This document shows positions 35,112 to 45,065 of a stretch of 64,000 nt of DNA, one piece after another. The position numbers were made by a program, and so were the translations under genes. The notes below the pieces were generated by a model that was given only the letters and a program-made list of their open reading frames with translations, had not been told where the DNA came from and ran no database searches. Within the stretch, counting starts at the first letter, position 1. The number at the start of each line of letters is the position of its first letter. The stretch is from Magnetovibrio sp. (lineage in GTDB: Bacteria; Pseudomonadota; Alphaproteobacteria; Rhodospirillales; Casp-alpha2): assembly GCA_002690705.1 (NCBI GenBank), contig NZFO01000004.1:53147-117146 (forward strand). The letters are read 5' to 3'.

Positions 35112-36397
35112 AATGTAGTCTCTTCTTCCATTATAGAAATTAGGGGGTTAAGTTGCTCCAAAACGTTAGCAAGAATATTATTGTGCCCGCACGCGACCTG
35201 AGTTGCTTTTGTCACTTGATTATATCTTTTTTCGGGATTAGATAGCAAATCGCTTACGGCACGGGCTAGACTATCGGGGCCTGTTACTTGCCTCGCGCCG
35301 CGGCTGCGGAGTAGTTGGTCTGAAACATCAGGAAAGTTCCACATATGTGGTCCGAAAAGAATAGCACTTCGTAATCGTGCTGGTTCAATTGGATTCTGAC
35401 CGCCGAGATTAACAAGAGACTTGCCCACAAATGTCACGGAGGCTAGGCGGTAAAATAATCCCATTTCGCCGATTGTATCAGCGATATAAATTTCTGTATT
35501 TGCAGTTAAATTGTCGCCATCGCCTCGACGTTGAACTTGCGCTCCTTGCCTCTCAATTTCAGTAGCAATCTCCCTGCCGCGGCCTGGGTGGCGCGGTACA
35601 ATGACAGTCAAAATATTGGGATGAAGTTCGCTTAGCTTGCGGTGTGCTTCAAAAGCTACACCCTCCTCACCTTCATGCGTGCTGGCAGCGAGCCAGATCG
35701 GTCTTGTGCGCGTTGCATCTCGCATTTTAGTGAGTTCGGCATTATCGACAGGTAATGGAGGAACAGCAAATTTGAGATTTCCCGCGTTAATGACATTTGT
35801 CGCCCCGAGGCTCGAAAGACGGTCTGCGTCTATCTTTGACTGCGCTAAACAAAGGGAAAAACTATTTAATATTTGTTGGGAGAACCCTCGCCAATGACAC
35901 CATTTTGAATACGAGCCAGGAGAAACCCGTCCGTTGACTAAGACCATTGGAATATCTCGTGCTGCCACCAAAGTGGTTAAATTGGGCCAGAATTCAGACT
36001 CAACCCAAAGCACTAAATTAGGTGACCAGTGGTTAAGAAACGTGTTTACATATTGCGCGCGGTCTAACGGGATAAATTGGTGTATAGCTTGTCTCGGTAA
36101 ACGTTCAGCCAAAAGTTCTGCAGAAGTAAGCGTGCCGGAAGTTACCAACATGTTTGGCACAGATTTTTGTTTCAGGATAGCTTCAATTAAAGGGAGCATA
36201 GAAATCGATTCCCCTACACTAGCCGCATGTATCCATATTAAACTACCTTTAGGGCGAGGATAGCTTGGTTGGCCAAGCCTCTCTAAAATACGGGTCGGAT
36301 CTTCTTTACCGGCGGCTAAGCGCCATTGTAAATGGATTTGAACAAAGGGTCCCAGCAATATGGTTGCCATTCGATAGATTGGAAGTAGAACGTTCAC
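35108..36397 (-). CDS. waaA: Kdo transferase
   Basis: 429 aa, of the WaaA (KdtA) GT-B glycosyltransferase family. The N-terminal membrane anchor, the conserved WIHAASVGE motif, VTSGTLTSAELLAERLP, QFIPLDRAQYVNTFLNHWSPNLVLWVESEFWPN and the C-terminal VGKSLVNLGGQNPIEPARL support this. It attaches Kdo to lipid IVA. It overlaps both neighbours by four bases. Confidence 0.95.
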   Translation of the reverse strand: MNVLLPIYRMATILLGPFVQIHLQWRLAAGKEDPTRILERLGQPSYPRPKGSLIWIHAASVGESISMLPLIEAILKQKSVPNMLVTSGTLTSAELLAERLPRQAIHQFIPLDRAQYVNTFLNHWSPNLVLWVESEFWPNLTTLVAARDIPMVLVNGRVSPGSYSKWCHWRGFSQQILNSFSLCLAQSKIDADRLSSLGATNVINAGNLKFAVPPLPVDNAELTKMRDATRTRPIWLAASTHEGEEGVAFEAHRKLSELHPNILTVIVPRHPGRGREIATEIERQGAQVQRRGDGDNLTANTEIYIADTIGEMGLFYRLASVTFVGKSLVNLGGQNPIEPARLRSAILFGPHMWNFPDVSDQLLRSRGARQVTGPDSLARAVSDLLSNPEKRYNQVTKATQVACGHNNILANVLEQLNPLISIMEEETTL

Positions 36398-37104
36398 GTG
36401 GGGGCCTTGGTGCTCGCCGGTGAACTAGATGCTCGTCCGACCCTTTCATCTGCGTTTTTAGTGATGGCGTTGAGCGCGGTCTCTACCTGAAAGCGGGCAT
36501 GCTCCAAACAAGCTTTGTCGGCATCACGAGGAACTTCAATAGGGTCTCCCCATTGAATAATTCCGTTCCCAAATGGCCATGCAACTAAAAAACGATCCCA
36601 AGAATTTAAGTGATAGCCATTGTCAACCGAAAAAGTTGCAGGAATGATTGGCGCCCCTGACAGCCGCGCTGCCCTAATTATTCCCTCAGATGCGCGCATT
36701 CGCGGTCCTCGCGGGCCATCAGGTGTGACCCCAATGCATCGCCCTTTTTTTAAATGCTTAACCATCTCCCGGAGCGCGCTTGCGCCACCTTTCGAAGAAG
36801 ACCCAGAGACTGCTTTAATGCCAAAATGTGCGACTGTATCGGCAATGAGCTTCCCATCGCGGTGCCGGGAGATCAACATGTGAATAGGTACCCCGGGATC
36901 CCAGCAATGAGGCATCATCAGAAGCCGTCCATGCCAAAAAGCGAGGATGAAAGGCTTTCCCTCATCCCAGTACTGGCGTGGTATTTTTTTGCCTAGGGTT
37001 TGCCATCTGCAGGTAATACGAAGTAAATTAATATAATTAGCGCCAAGCCAGCATATAGCTCGTCTAGCGCGATCGGATTTAACAAAAAACTTAATGGAAG
37101 ACAT
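36394..37104 (-). CDS. DUF374 lysophospholipid acyltransferase-family protein
   Basis: 236 aa. It has AFWHGRLLMMP (H-x4 motif), ISRHRDGKLIADTVAHFGIKAVSGSS and GVTPDGPRGPRM, the signatures of the DUF374 family found beside waaA in alphaproteobacteria. It is membrane-linked through an N-terminal hydrophobic segment. It probably acts on lipid A or phospholipid, but the exact acyl acceptor is unknown. Its start overlaps the stop of the msbA-like gene by one base. Confidence 0.9.
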   Translation of the reverse strand: MSSIKFFVKSDRARRAICWLGANYINLLRITCRWQTLGKKIPRQYWDEGKPFILAFWHGRLLMMPHCWDPGVPIHMLISRHRDGKLIADTVAHFGIKAVSGSSSKGGASALREMVKHLKKGRCIGVTPDGPRGPRMRASEGIIRAARLSGAPIIPATFSVDNGYHLNSWDRFLVAWPFGNGIIQWGDPIEVPRDADKACLEHARFQVETALNAITKNADERVGRASSSPASTKAPT

Positions 37105-38951
37105 TATGCAGGATCATCCAATTTAATCTTTTGAGATAGTGAAAAAGATAACGTTCCATCGGTGCGGTCGTTATCGGTTTCAGTGAACTGCAGTTCATAA
37201 AGTCTTTTATATAGTCCGTCCCGCTCCAAAAGTTCCTCGTGATTGCCCTCCTCAATAACGCGACCCTTGTCAATTACGTAAATTCTGTCTGCATCTATGA
37301 CTGTCGATAATCGATGTGCAATTACTAATGTTGTCCTGTCTCTCATAAGTTTGGTGAGGGCTGCCTGGATATGCCGCTCGGATTCTGTGTCCAGTGCCGA
37401 TGTTGCCTCATCGAGTAGGAGAATTGGCGCATCTTTTAACATCGCGCGTGCAATGGCTAACCGCTGACGTTGGCCACCTGAGAGCTTGATGCCTTGTTCA
37501 CCGACAATTGTATTATAACCTGCCGGTAGGTTGCGGATGAAACCATCGGCATCTGCGTTAAGCGCTGCACCGACGATTTCATCATCGCTTGCACCAGCTT
37601 TTCCGTAAGCGATATTTGCACGTACTGTATCATCAAAAAGAGTAATTTCTTGACTAACTAACGCAATATTCGCAAATAGGCTGGTCTTGGTAACTGCTTG
37701 GATATCTTGTCCATCAACAAAAATTTTACCGAAATCAGCTTCATGAAAGCGCGGAATGAGGTTAAGAACTGTAGATTTACCCGCGCCCGATGGACCGACT
37801 AAGGCGACCGTAGCTCCGGCTGGAACATCAAGCGTTATGTTACTGAGAGCCTCCACCTCATCGTTATAAGTAAATGTTACATTCTCAAATTTGATTGCTC
37901 CCTCGATGCGGCCAAAATCCATCGCTTCAGGCTTCTCGATAATTGAAGTTTTCTGATCAAGCATGTGATAAAGTCGCTCTGCACCAGCCATTCCTTGCTG
38001 GACGCTGGCATTTAAAGTCGCTAGACGTTTCATGGGCTCGTAAGCCATCAGCAGAGCTGTCAGGAAGGCGAAAAAGGCACCAGGTGTTGTATCTCCATTA
38101 ATGACACGCGAGCCACCATATATTATGACGATGAATACTGCTATCCCGCCGAGGGTTTCCATTACGGGGCGTGATATTTCCCGGGTCTTCGCGGCCTTCA
38201 TATTCAGCTTAAATATACGTTCGACTAGTGCACCAACACGGCCGCCTTCATAAGCTTCCATACCATAGGCTTTCACCACGCGGATGCCTTGAAAGGTCTG
38301 GGAAAGAACAGTAGTGAACAAACCCATTTCAATTTGTGTGTTGGCTGTTACTTTCCGCATTCGTCTTCCAATTCTTACTATCGGATAAATGGCAACGGGG
38401 AATGCGAAAAATGATGCTAAGGCTAATTGCCAGTCCTGATAAAACATCACGCCAATCAAGCCGGCGAGACTCAGAAGGTCTCTGCCGAAACCAGTAATTC
38501 CATTGGATACGGCGACTTTCATTAAATTAATATCGAGGGTAAATCGCGAAATTAATGTTCCCGCTGGGTTTTTCTGGAAAAAGTCAAGATCGAGAAATGC
38601 AAGATGAGTAAAAAGGCGATTTTGCATATCGGCAATAATGCGCAAGCCAACAAAGTTCATCAAAATAGACTGTCCGTAATTGGCGCAACCTTTTACAAAA
38701 AAAGTACAGAGAACCATCAGCCCAACCGGCCAAAGCATCGATTTATCTTTGGCGACAAAGACTTCGTCGACGATTGGCTGCATTAAGTTGGCGGAAAAAG
38801 CGTGAGCACCTGCCATAATAGCCATACACAGAAGTGCCAATCCTATCCATCCGACGTAGAGACAAATTGCGTCTTTCCAAAGCCGTTTCATCAAGTATTC
38901 GGTACTAAATCGTGTGCCGGTTGCCATGGACGTAATGTCCTGATCGTTCAA
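37104..38951 (-). CDS. MsbA-like ABC lipid exporter
   Basis: 615 aa, a half-size exporter. Six membrane helices cover residues 30-335. The ATPase domain has Walker A VGPSGAGKST, signature LSGGQRQRLAIARA, Walker B ILLLDEATSALD and the switch AHRLST. Its place in the lipid A/Kdo operon points to a lipid A flippase role of the MsbA type, although a multidrug exporter of the same fold is not excluded by sequence alone. The first 25 residues form a polar extension. Confidence 0.9.
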   Translation of the reverse strand: MNDQDITSMATGTRFSTEYLMKRLWKDAICLYVGWIGLALLCMAIMAGAHAFSANLMQPIVDEVFVAKDKSMLWPVGLMVLCTFFVKGCANYGQSILMNFVGLRIIADMQNRLFTHLAFLDLDFFQKNPAGTLISRFTLDINLMKVAVSNGITGFGRDLLSLAGLIGVMFYQDWQLALASFFAFPVAIYPIVRIGRRMRKVTANTQIEMGLFTTVLSQTFQGIRVVKAYGMEAYEGGRVGALVERIFKLNMKAAKTREISRPVMETLGGIAVFIVIIYGGSRVINGDTTPGAFFAFLTALLMAYEPMKRLATLNASVQQGMAGAERLYHMLDQKTSIIEKPEAMDFGRIEGAIKFENVTFTYNDEVEALSNITLDVPAGATVALVGPSGAGKSTVLNLIPRFHEADFGKIFVDGQDIQAVTKTSLFANIALVSQEITLFDDTVRANIAYGKAGASDDEIVGAALNADADGFIRNLPAGYNTIVGEQGIKLSGGQRQRLAIARAMLKDAPILLLDEATSALDTESERHIQAALTKLMRDRTTLVIAHRLSTVIDADRIYVIDKGRVIEEGNHEELLERDGLYKRLYELQFTETDNDRTDGTLSFSLSQKIKLDDPA

Positions 38952-39043
38952 GATTTTTTATCTCTATTTAGCATATGAAGCAATGTAGCACGGAGGAGCG
39001 TTGTAACCAATGCGAAGTCGCCTAAATATCGATGCACGCAAAC

Positions 39044-40390
39044 TTACTTGCCTGCTATGGTCATGCCGTCGATTCGAAGTGTGGGTGCGTTTGTCCCATA
39101 CTGAAAAACCAAATCATTAGCGGGAGTAATCTCCATGAACATATTTTTTAAGTTGCCAGCAATGGTGACTTCACTGACTGGGTCAGTAATATGACCATTT
39201 TCTATCCAGAAACCTGTTGCGCCTCGGCTATAATCACCTGTAACCATGCTGATGCCGTGACCCATCATTTCAGTTACATAAAAACCCTGACTTATTGGGG
39301 AAATAAGCTCATCGCGACTAATTTTACCCGCCTCTAAAAATAGGTTGGTGGTAGAGGGTGATGGCGGTGCAGAGGTACCCCGCGATGCGTTGCCCGTTGA
39401 TTTCAAGCCTAGTTGGCGGGCGGAACGCAGATCAAGAACCCAATTTTGTAAAACGCCGTTCTCTACCAGAGCACTTCTCCGCGTTGGAACACCCTCCCCA
39501 TCAAAGCCTTTTGAGCGCAAACCACGACGTCGCAGTGGATCGTCTATAATAGTCACTGCATCTGCCATCACCCGCTGCCCTAACTGGTCTTTAAGGAACG
39601 TCGTTCCTCGTGCCACGGCGGCTCCGTTAATCGCACTGGCCAAATGACCGGGAATAGAGAGGGAAACACGGGGGTCGAATACTACGGGCACCTGACGGGT
39701 TTCGGCTTTTCGAGGGTTTAAACGTCTGACTGCTCGCTCCCCCGCTCGTTGACCAATCTCTTCAGGAGATGGCAAATCTTCAAAATGAACGGCGGTACCC
39801 CAATCGTAATCGCGTTCCATTCCAGTGCCTTGACCAGCAAGCACAGAGGCGCTGAGAGAGAAACTGGTGCGTGTGCGGGCCCGCTGAAAGCCGTTAGATG
39901 TAGCGAGTGCGATATAATTTCGACCCCAGCCAGCTTCGGCCCCCTCTGAATTACTGACACCATCGACGGCGAGTGCGGCTTCTTCGGCTCTTGCTGCAAT
40001 TGCACTTAATAGATCGGCCTCTGGTTCTTTATTATCGCATTCATCCAAATCAGGTGTCTGACCGGCCAGCAATTTCTCTGGCGCCAGTCCACAGAATTCA
40101 TCCTCAGGCACCACTTTGGCCATAGCTAAGGCTCGGTCAAGCAATTCATCTATTGCGGAGGGCGATACGTCAGAGGTAGAAACAATGGCTTGTCTCTTCC
40201 CAATCAATACGCGCATACCCAAGTCCGCGCCTTCAGCGCGCTCAAAATGTTCCGGGTTTTTGAGACGTTGGCTTACAGAGAGTGATACTCCATGGACGTA
40301 GACTGCATCCGCCGCATCTGCCCCACCTTTTTTGGCGCGAGTCATTAAATCACCTAACTGGTCTAGCATTTCGGGTTCGTCGTTTTCCAT
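39044..40390 (-). CDS. TldD/PmbA-family metallopeptidase homolog (PmbA-like)
   Basis: 448 aa, of the TldD/PmbA family that cleaves unfolded or modified peptides as a TldD-TldE pair. ADAADAVYVHG near the N-terminus, PRVSLSIPGHLASAINGAAVARGTTFL, STTNLFLEAG and GHGISMVTGDYSRGATGFWIENG are diagnostic. No HExxxH zinc motif is visible, so it corresponds to the non-catalytic PmbA/TldE partner; TldD is not in the window. It lies upstream of the lipid A operon, as in many alphaproteobacteria. Confidence 0.9.
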   Translation of the reverse strand: MENDEPEMLDQLGDLMTRAKKGGADAADAVYVHGVSLSVSQRLKNPEHFERAEGADLGMRVLIGKRQAIVSTSDVSPSAIDELLDRALAMAKVVPEDEFCGLAPEKLLAGQTPDLDECDNKEPEADLLSAIAARAEEAALAVDGVSNSEGAEAGWGRNYIALATSNGFQRARTRTSFSLSASVLAGQGTGMERDYDWGTAVHFEDLPSPEEIGQRAGERAVRRLNPRKAETRQVPVVFDPRVSLSIPGHLASAINGAAVARGTTFLKDQLGQRVMADAVTIIDDPLRRRGLRSKGFDGEGVPTRRSALVENGVLQNWVLDLRSARQLGLKSTGNASRGTSAPPSPSTTNLFLEAGKISRDELISPISQGFYVTEMMGHGISMVTGDYSRGATGFWIENGHITDPVSEVTIAGNLKNMFMEITPANDLVFQYGTNAPTLRIDGMTIAGK

Positions 40391-40853
40391 GTTGCCTCTC
40401 TGGCTATTATATTGTTCGATGATATTTCATAAGATTATTATGTATCCCGCTGTCGTGGTAGTGCCAAGTGCGTTAAATCTCTCTTAATTTGGTTGGTGTT
40501 TCTCTTTAGCATATGAGCAAATAAAAATCTCGTTTTAACCCTGTCTTTTTCGGGTTTCCTTGCAAGGTGCGTAATACCGTGATTTTTATTTTTTTCGAAA
40601 CCTTACCTCTTGAAATGCTGGGGAAATAAAAAAGTGTAACCCAATATACCTGTATTTCTAGACAACCAACTTTTCAGTTTCTTAATATTCTCGAAATAAG
40701 GGCGTAGTGATTAGTCAGTAAGATGGTGATTGAGTCGCGGATATCCATCTTTTTATTAAATGATGTGCACGTAATTGAGGAGATAGGAAATATCCCTATC
40801 TTTACTAAGAATAAACCAGTGCGGTGAAAACCAGATTTTTATGTGACCATCAA
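40391..40853. other. 463-bp non-coding stretch
   Basis: AT-rich with stops in every frame. It lies between the PmbA-like gene and the dead metZ and probably includes the PmbA promoter. I see no gene remnant that I can name. Confidence 0.4.
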
Positions 40854-42060
40854 TTATTTTGCGGCGCCCAGCACATTGTTCAAGTCTTGCCAAAACTCAT
40901 TTGTGTCACACAACCCTATCGATAGCCGAACTGTTCCGACTTTGATGCCTAAATTTGCTTAAGTTATACCCCTTAGTCATTAACGGGGTGCAGTTGATAA
41001 ATGGGAAGCTAAGCTTTTGGCATCGCCTTAACGGTGAGATATGTCTATAAGCTGTAACGAATTTAAATAATTGAATACTTCCTTTCTTCCCGCCTGAAAC
41101 CTCCACAATTTCTATGTTGGAGCGCCCCCGTATTTGTAAGTCCTCGCTGATAGTTTTTAGGGTGGCGCTCAATACCCGGATAAGGAACATGTGCGATTTT
41201 TTTAGTATTTCTGGATGCGTGACGATTTCGAGAGCAGTGGTACAATGATTTAGGGGCAATTTAAGAGTTCCCAGCCCTTTCAACAAAACCCATGCATCGA
41301 AGGGGCTTAAAGTAGGACTGGGATGGCGAATAAAATGAGGTCAAGTGTTCTTTGATATATGCGTCGCCGTTAGTTAAAAGTGCCCCGCCTAAGCTTCGAC
41401 CTTGTCCATCGACGAGCCCTGTAGCCGAGGATATAACAACATCTGCGCCCAGTTCTAGTGGGCGCTAAGGAGTGAGGACTGCGAGCACGTCATGGACCAA
41501 GAATCCGCGGCCAGCCGCAGGGACGACCTCCGAGACCGTTAAAATGTCAATGATCTTTAAAGTGGGATTCGAGGGTGTGTCAAAAAACAAGTGGTTGGCT
41601 TTGAGAGTACAGCCCCCGACTGGCAAAGATCTGTGCCAGTCGACTATCTCGGTTTCTAACCAAAATTTCGGCAACAAATCTTGGGGAATATGATTACAGG
41701 AACCAAATAATGCTCGTGAAGCCGCAATCGGCATGCTTTGCCAAATTTGAGCCGTTAAAGAAGTAAAAATTACTGCCACGTCGGTTTAAGTTGCAACATG
41801 ATTTTGGCTTTTTCTGATAACTAGAGGCGTTCCTAAAAATCATTGAAGCTGGGATTGCCAATACGTGAATTGATATAGCGGTCCGTGTCACCTTTGAGGG
41901 CTGACTCAGCTTTTTCCGTGGGCTTCTCGACGCAGCGGTAGGTGTGAAAAACACCTTCACTAGTCTAACAAAACAAACCGCTTTGAGAGGCTTCTCAGAT
42001 TTATTTAGTCTGCGGACGCCAGTTAGATTTGACTTTGGAATTGACTGAGTAGAAATGCAT
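40854..42060 (-). pseudogene. Decayed O-succinylhomoserine sulfhydrylase (metZ-like)
   Basis: The full gene can be traced on the minus strand through several frames. The start reads NWRPQTK, then TSEGVFHTY, EKPTEKAESALKGDTDRYIN and SRIGNPS. The middle reads SRALFGSCNHIPQDLLPKF and FFDTPSNPTLKIIDI, followed by GADVVISSATGLVDGQGRSL. The end reads LKGLGTLKLPLN, EVSGGKKG and GIKVGTVRLSIGLCDTNEFW. In-frame stops and several frameshifts break it. At the pyridoxal phosphate lysine (SATKHIDGQGR in the family) this copy has glycine, so it would be dead even if repaired. Its length (about 402 codons) equals an intact MetZ. It lies between intact genes and shows no sign of insertion. Confidence 0.88.
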
Positions 42061-42199
42061 CACGTGGTACGGCCATAAAAGCAGGGCCCAAGTTTACTAA
42101 AAAAAAGAGATTCGTTAATCCGAGGGCTGGACTCTAGAGCCGACATTTAAGTAATTTTTTTAGCGGTTAAGTTAAAACACTAGGCGGATGGAACAGAAT

Positions 42200-43471
42200 T
42201 CATGCCATTAGAAGTTTTTCTACTTCATTGTAACTAGGGAGGTTCCCGATAGGCCCAACTGCAGCAATCGTGGGTAGTCCCTGGAGTATTCGATTTGCTA
42301 CTTTTTGAACGGAAACGGCGTTGACGGCCTCGATTTTCTCTAAAACCTCGTCCATAGGTACCAAACGATCAAAAATAAGAATCTGTTGAGCGAGTTGCTC
42401 ACACCGATTGGACGTGCTCTCCAATCCCATCAGAAGATTCGCCTTCAACTGTACCTTAGCATGATTGACTTCATCATTCCCGACTGATGCTTTAATATTA
42501 TCAAACTCGCTCAAAATTAGAGGCAGTAACTCTGCCGCGTCTGCCTCACTCGTACCTGCGTAGACACCAAAAATGCCGCCATCTGTATAACTCGACAGGA
42601 AACTTGAGATGGAATATGCAAGGCCGCGTTTTTCGCGAATTTCTTGAAATAAGCGAGACGACATGCCCCCACCCAAAATAGTAGACAACACAGACGCTGT
42701 GTAAAAGTCATCATCCGAATACCCCATTGCCTCCACGCCTAGCACCATGTGTACTTGCTCAAGACTTCTAGTCTCACGGAAATCGCCGCCTCTATATAAT
42801 GCGGCCTCGCGTGACGTGTTTACGTGATTTGGTAGTGAATCGAACACGTCTTCTGCGATGGTAACTATCTTGTCGTGTTCGATGTTTCCGGCCGCTGCTA
42901 AAACTAATCTTGGTGCCGAATATCGCTCTCGCATGTAGGCCATTATCTGAGCACGGTCCATTACAGCAATGATGTCGGGCCGACCCAAAACAGGACGGCC
43001 CAAGGGTTGACTTGGAAAAGCAGTTTCCTGAAAGTGGTCGAAGACGATGTCATCCGGCGTGTCATGAGCTTGGCTGATTTCTTGCAAAATAACAGCACGT
43101 TCGCGCTCCAACTCCGCCTCATTCAATACAGAATTCTGCAAGATATCGCTCAAAATATCAATAGCTAACGGAACATCCTCTTTTAAAACTTTGGCAAAAT
43201 AAGCTGTGTTTTCCCGTGACGTGTATGCGTTTAAATGCCCTCCGACAGCTTCGATCTCAGCAGCGATCGCATAAGCATTTCGTCTCAGCGTCCCTTTGAA
43301 CGCCATGTGCTCAAGCATATGGGATATCCCGTTAACCTCAATATTTTCATCGCGTGCCCCGGCATTCACCCATACTCCTATAGATGCAGTTTCCACGGTC
43401 TCCATGCGGTCTGTTACAATACGCATACCATTGGTAAGGGTTGACTGATGGATATGGCGGAACTCTCTCAT
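42200..43471 (-). CDS. M16-family zinc peptidase (processing peptidase-like)
   Basis: 423 aa, one-domain-pair M16 member close to mitochondrial processing peptidase beta. The inverted zinc motif is His51-x2-Glu54-His55 (HMLEHMAFKG). A glycine-rich segment ILGGGMSSRLFQEIREKRGLAYS is in the C-terminal half. It starts inside the thrC stop (four-base overlap), the conserved alphaproteobacterial thrC-M16 pair. It is probably cytoplasmic, as no signal peptide is present. Confidence 0.93.
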   Translation of the reverse strand: MREFRHIHQSTLTNGMRIVTDRMETVETASIGVWVNAGARDENIEVNGISHMLEHMAFKGTLRRNAYAIAAEIEAVGGHLNAYTSRENTAYFAKVLKEDVPLAIDILSDILQNSVLNEAELERERAVILQEISQAHDTPDDIVFDHFQETAFPSQPLGRPVLGRPDIIAVMDRAQIMAYMRERYSAPRLVLAAAGNIEHDKIVTIAEDVFDSLPNHVNTSREAALYRGGDFRETRSLEQVHMVLGVEAMGYSDDDFYTASVLSTILGGGMSSRLFQEIREKRGLAYSISSFLSSYTDGGIFGVYAGTSEADAAELLPLILSEFDNIKASVGNDEVNHAKVQLKANLLMGLESTSNRCEQLAQQILIFDRLVPMDEVLEKIEAVNAVSVQKVANRILQGLPTIAAVGPIGNLPSYNEVEKLLMA

Positions 43472-44880
43472 ATGTTAATCCGTTGTTCGATGAAGGACTT
43501 TATTTCATTTAGGTTATTTTTGAGCACGTTAATATTTTCTTTGCGGATAAATAAGTCTTTGAGATGTGTTGGTAGCTCTGGCCGAATACCTGAGGCATTT
43601 TCTACAGCATCAGGGAATTTTGCCGGATGAGCGGTTGCGAGTATGGCCATGGGTGAGGAGGAATGCCGCCGTTTCTGCCGAGCCGCTGCTACACCGATAG
43701 CTGTATGCGGGTCGAGTAAGTAACCCGAGCGTTTGTATTCGGCGCCAATTAATTTTTTCGTCTCAGAGTCGTCAAAGCGTGCACCATCAAACAATTGTGA
43801 GGCTTCTTTTACGACATTTGCCGTAATTTCAAGGCGACCGGTGTCTCGGAATTCTGAGAGTATTTCCTGTATTTTGTTCCCGTCACGGTTGAAAAGTTCG
43901 AACAACAAGCGTTCGAGGTTAGACGAGATTTGGATATCCATACTGGGACTAATAGTTGTGTGTACATCAGAAATTTCCATCTTTCCAGACGAAAAGAACC
44001 GAGTCAAAATATCGTTTGAGTTAGAGCCAACTACGAGATGTTCAATGGGCAAGCCCATTCGTCTTGCAGCATAACCTGCGAAAATATTACCGAAGTTTCC
44101 AGTCGGCACAGCGAAAGCGATGGGCCGATCTGGTGCACCTAATTTTAAGGCCGCCCAAAAATAGTAAGTGATTTGCGCCGTGATTCGTGCCCAATTAATG
44201 GAATTGACAGCTGAGAGATTATGTTTGTCCCGGAAGGCATGGTCATTAAATAAAGCCTTAACAGCATCTTGGCAGTCATCAAAGGTACCTTGCAATGCAA
44301 TGGTATGAATATTGGCTGTATGTACTGTGGTCATTTGTCGGCGCTGAACCTCTGACACACGACCATGGGGATACAGTATAAAAGTATTTATATTAGACCG
44401 GTTTTTTAGCGCTTCAATGGCTGCGGAGCCAGTGTCTCCTGACGTGGCACCGACTATGCAAATTCTCTCTCCACGTTTCGTCAATACATGGTCAAAAAGA
44501 GGCCCAAGAAACTGCATGGCGATATCTTTAAACGCAAGTGTAGGACCATGGTACAATTCCACCAGCCATTCATCATTTCCAAGGTTGGCTATGGGCACCA
44601 CTGTATCAGAGGAAAAATGACTGTAAGCCTCAATAATGATTTTTTTAAGCGCGTTATTACTCAAGGTATCGCTGACAAAGGGTTTAAGTACTTGATGTGC
44701 CAACTCCTGATAACTGAGGCCACGCCAAGAGGAAATTTCGGTTTTTGAAAAATGGGGCCAGCTCTTGGGTAAATATAGCCCACCATCCCGAGCCAGCCCG
44801 GTTAGAAGAACTTCGTCAAAGCCGAGAACCGGAGCTTGACCTCGAGTACTAACGTATTTCAAGCGTGTCCCCCTATACAT
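43468..44880 (-). CDS. thrC: Threonine synthase
   Basis: 470 aa, the long PLP-dependent threonine synthase form. The opening is MYRGTRLKYVSTRGQAP; the PLP lysine lies in HGPTLAFKDIAMQFLG; GATSGDTGSAAIEAL and FAVPTGNFGNIFAGYAARRMGLP are signature blocks. It converts O-phosphohomoserine to threonine. The gene is co-translated with the M16 peptidase downstream. It is intact, whereas metZ, another user of homoserine esters, is dead nearby. Confidence 0.95.
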   Translation of the reverse strand: MYRGTRLKYVSTRGQAPVLGFDEVLLTGLARDGGLYLPKSWPHFSKTEISSWRGLSYQELAHQVLKPFVSDTLSNNALKKIIIEAYSHFSSDTVVPIANLGNDEWLVELYHGPTLAFKDIAMQFLGPLFDHVLTKRGERICIVGATSGDTGSAAIEALKNRSNINTFILYPHGRVSEVQRRQMTTVHTANIHTIALQGTFDDCQDAVKALFNDHAFRDKHNLSAVNSINWARITAQITYYFWAALKLGAPDRPIAFAVPTGNFGNIFAGYAARRMGLPIEHLVVGSNSNDILTRFFSSGKMEISDVHTTISPSMDIQISSNLERLLFELFNRDGNKIQEILSEFRDTGRLEITANVVKEASQLFDGARFDDSETKKLIGAEYKRSGYLLDPHTAIGVAAARQKRRHSSSPMAILATAHPAKFPDAVENASGIRPELPTHLKDLFIRKENINVLKNNLNEIKSFIEQRINI

Positions 44881-45065
44881 GGCAAACTTAAATTTAAGCA
44901 GAGCACAATACCTCTGCCGGTCGAACTGGACAAGTCCCAGATAACCCGGCTATTACTTTTACAGTGACGCTATAACCTAACTCTAGTTCGCTTTCGCGAC
45001 TTGAAAAACGGGTTAAAAATTTGCTGCTCTTGCTCTAACGGGTCATTAAGTTTAAACGGCCGTTT

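Noticed and set aside
41465..41960. Several short open frames on the minus strand as separate small genes
   Set aside because: Together with neighbours they reconstruct one broken MetZ protein, so they are pseudogene fragments.
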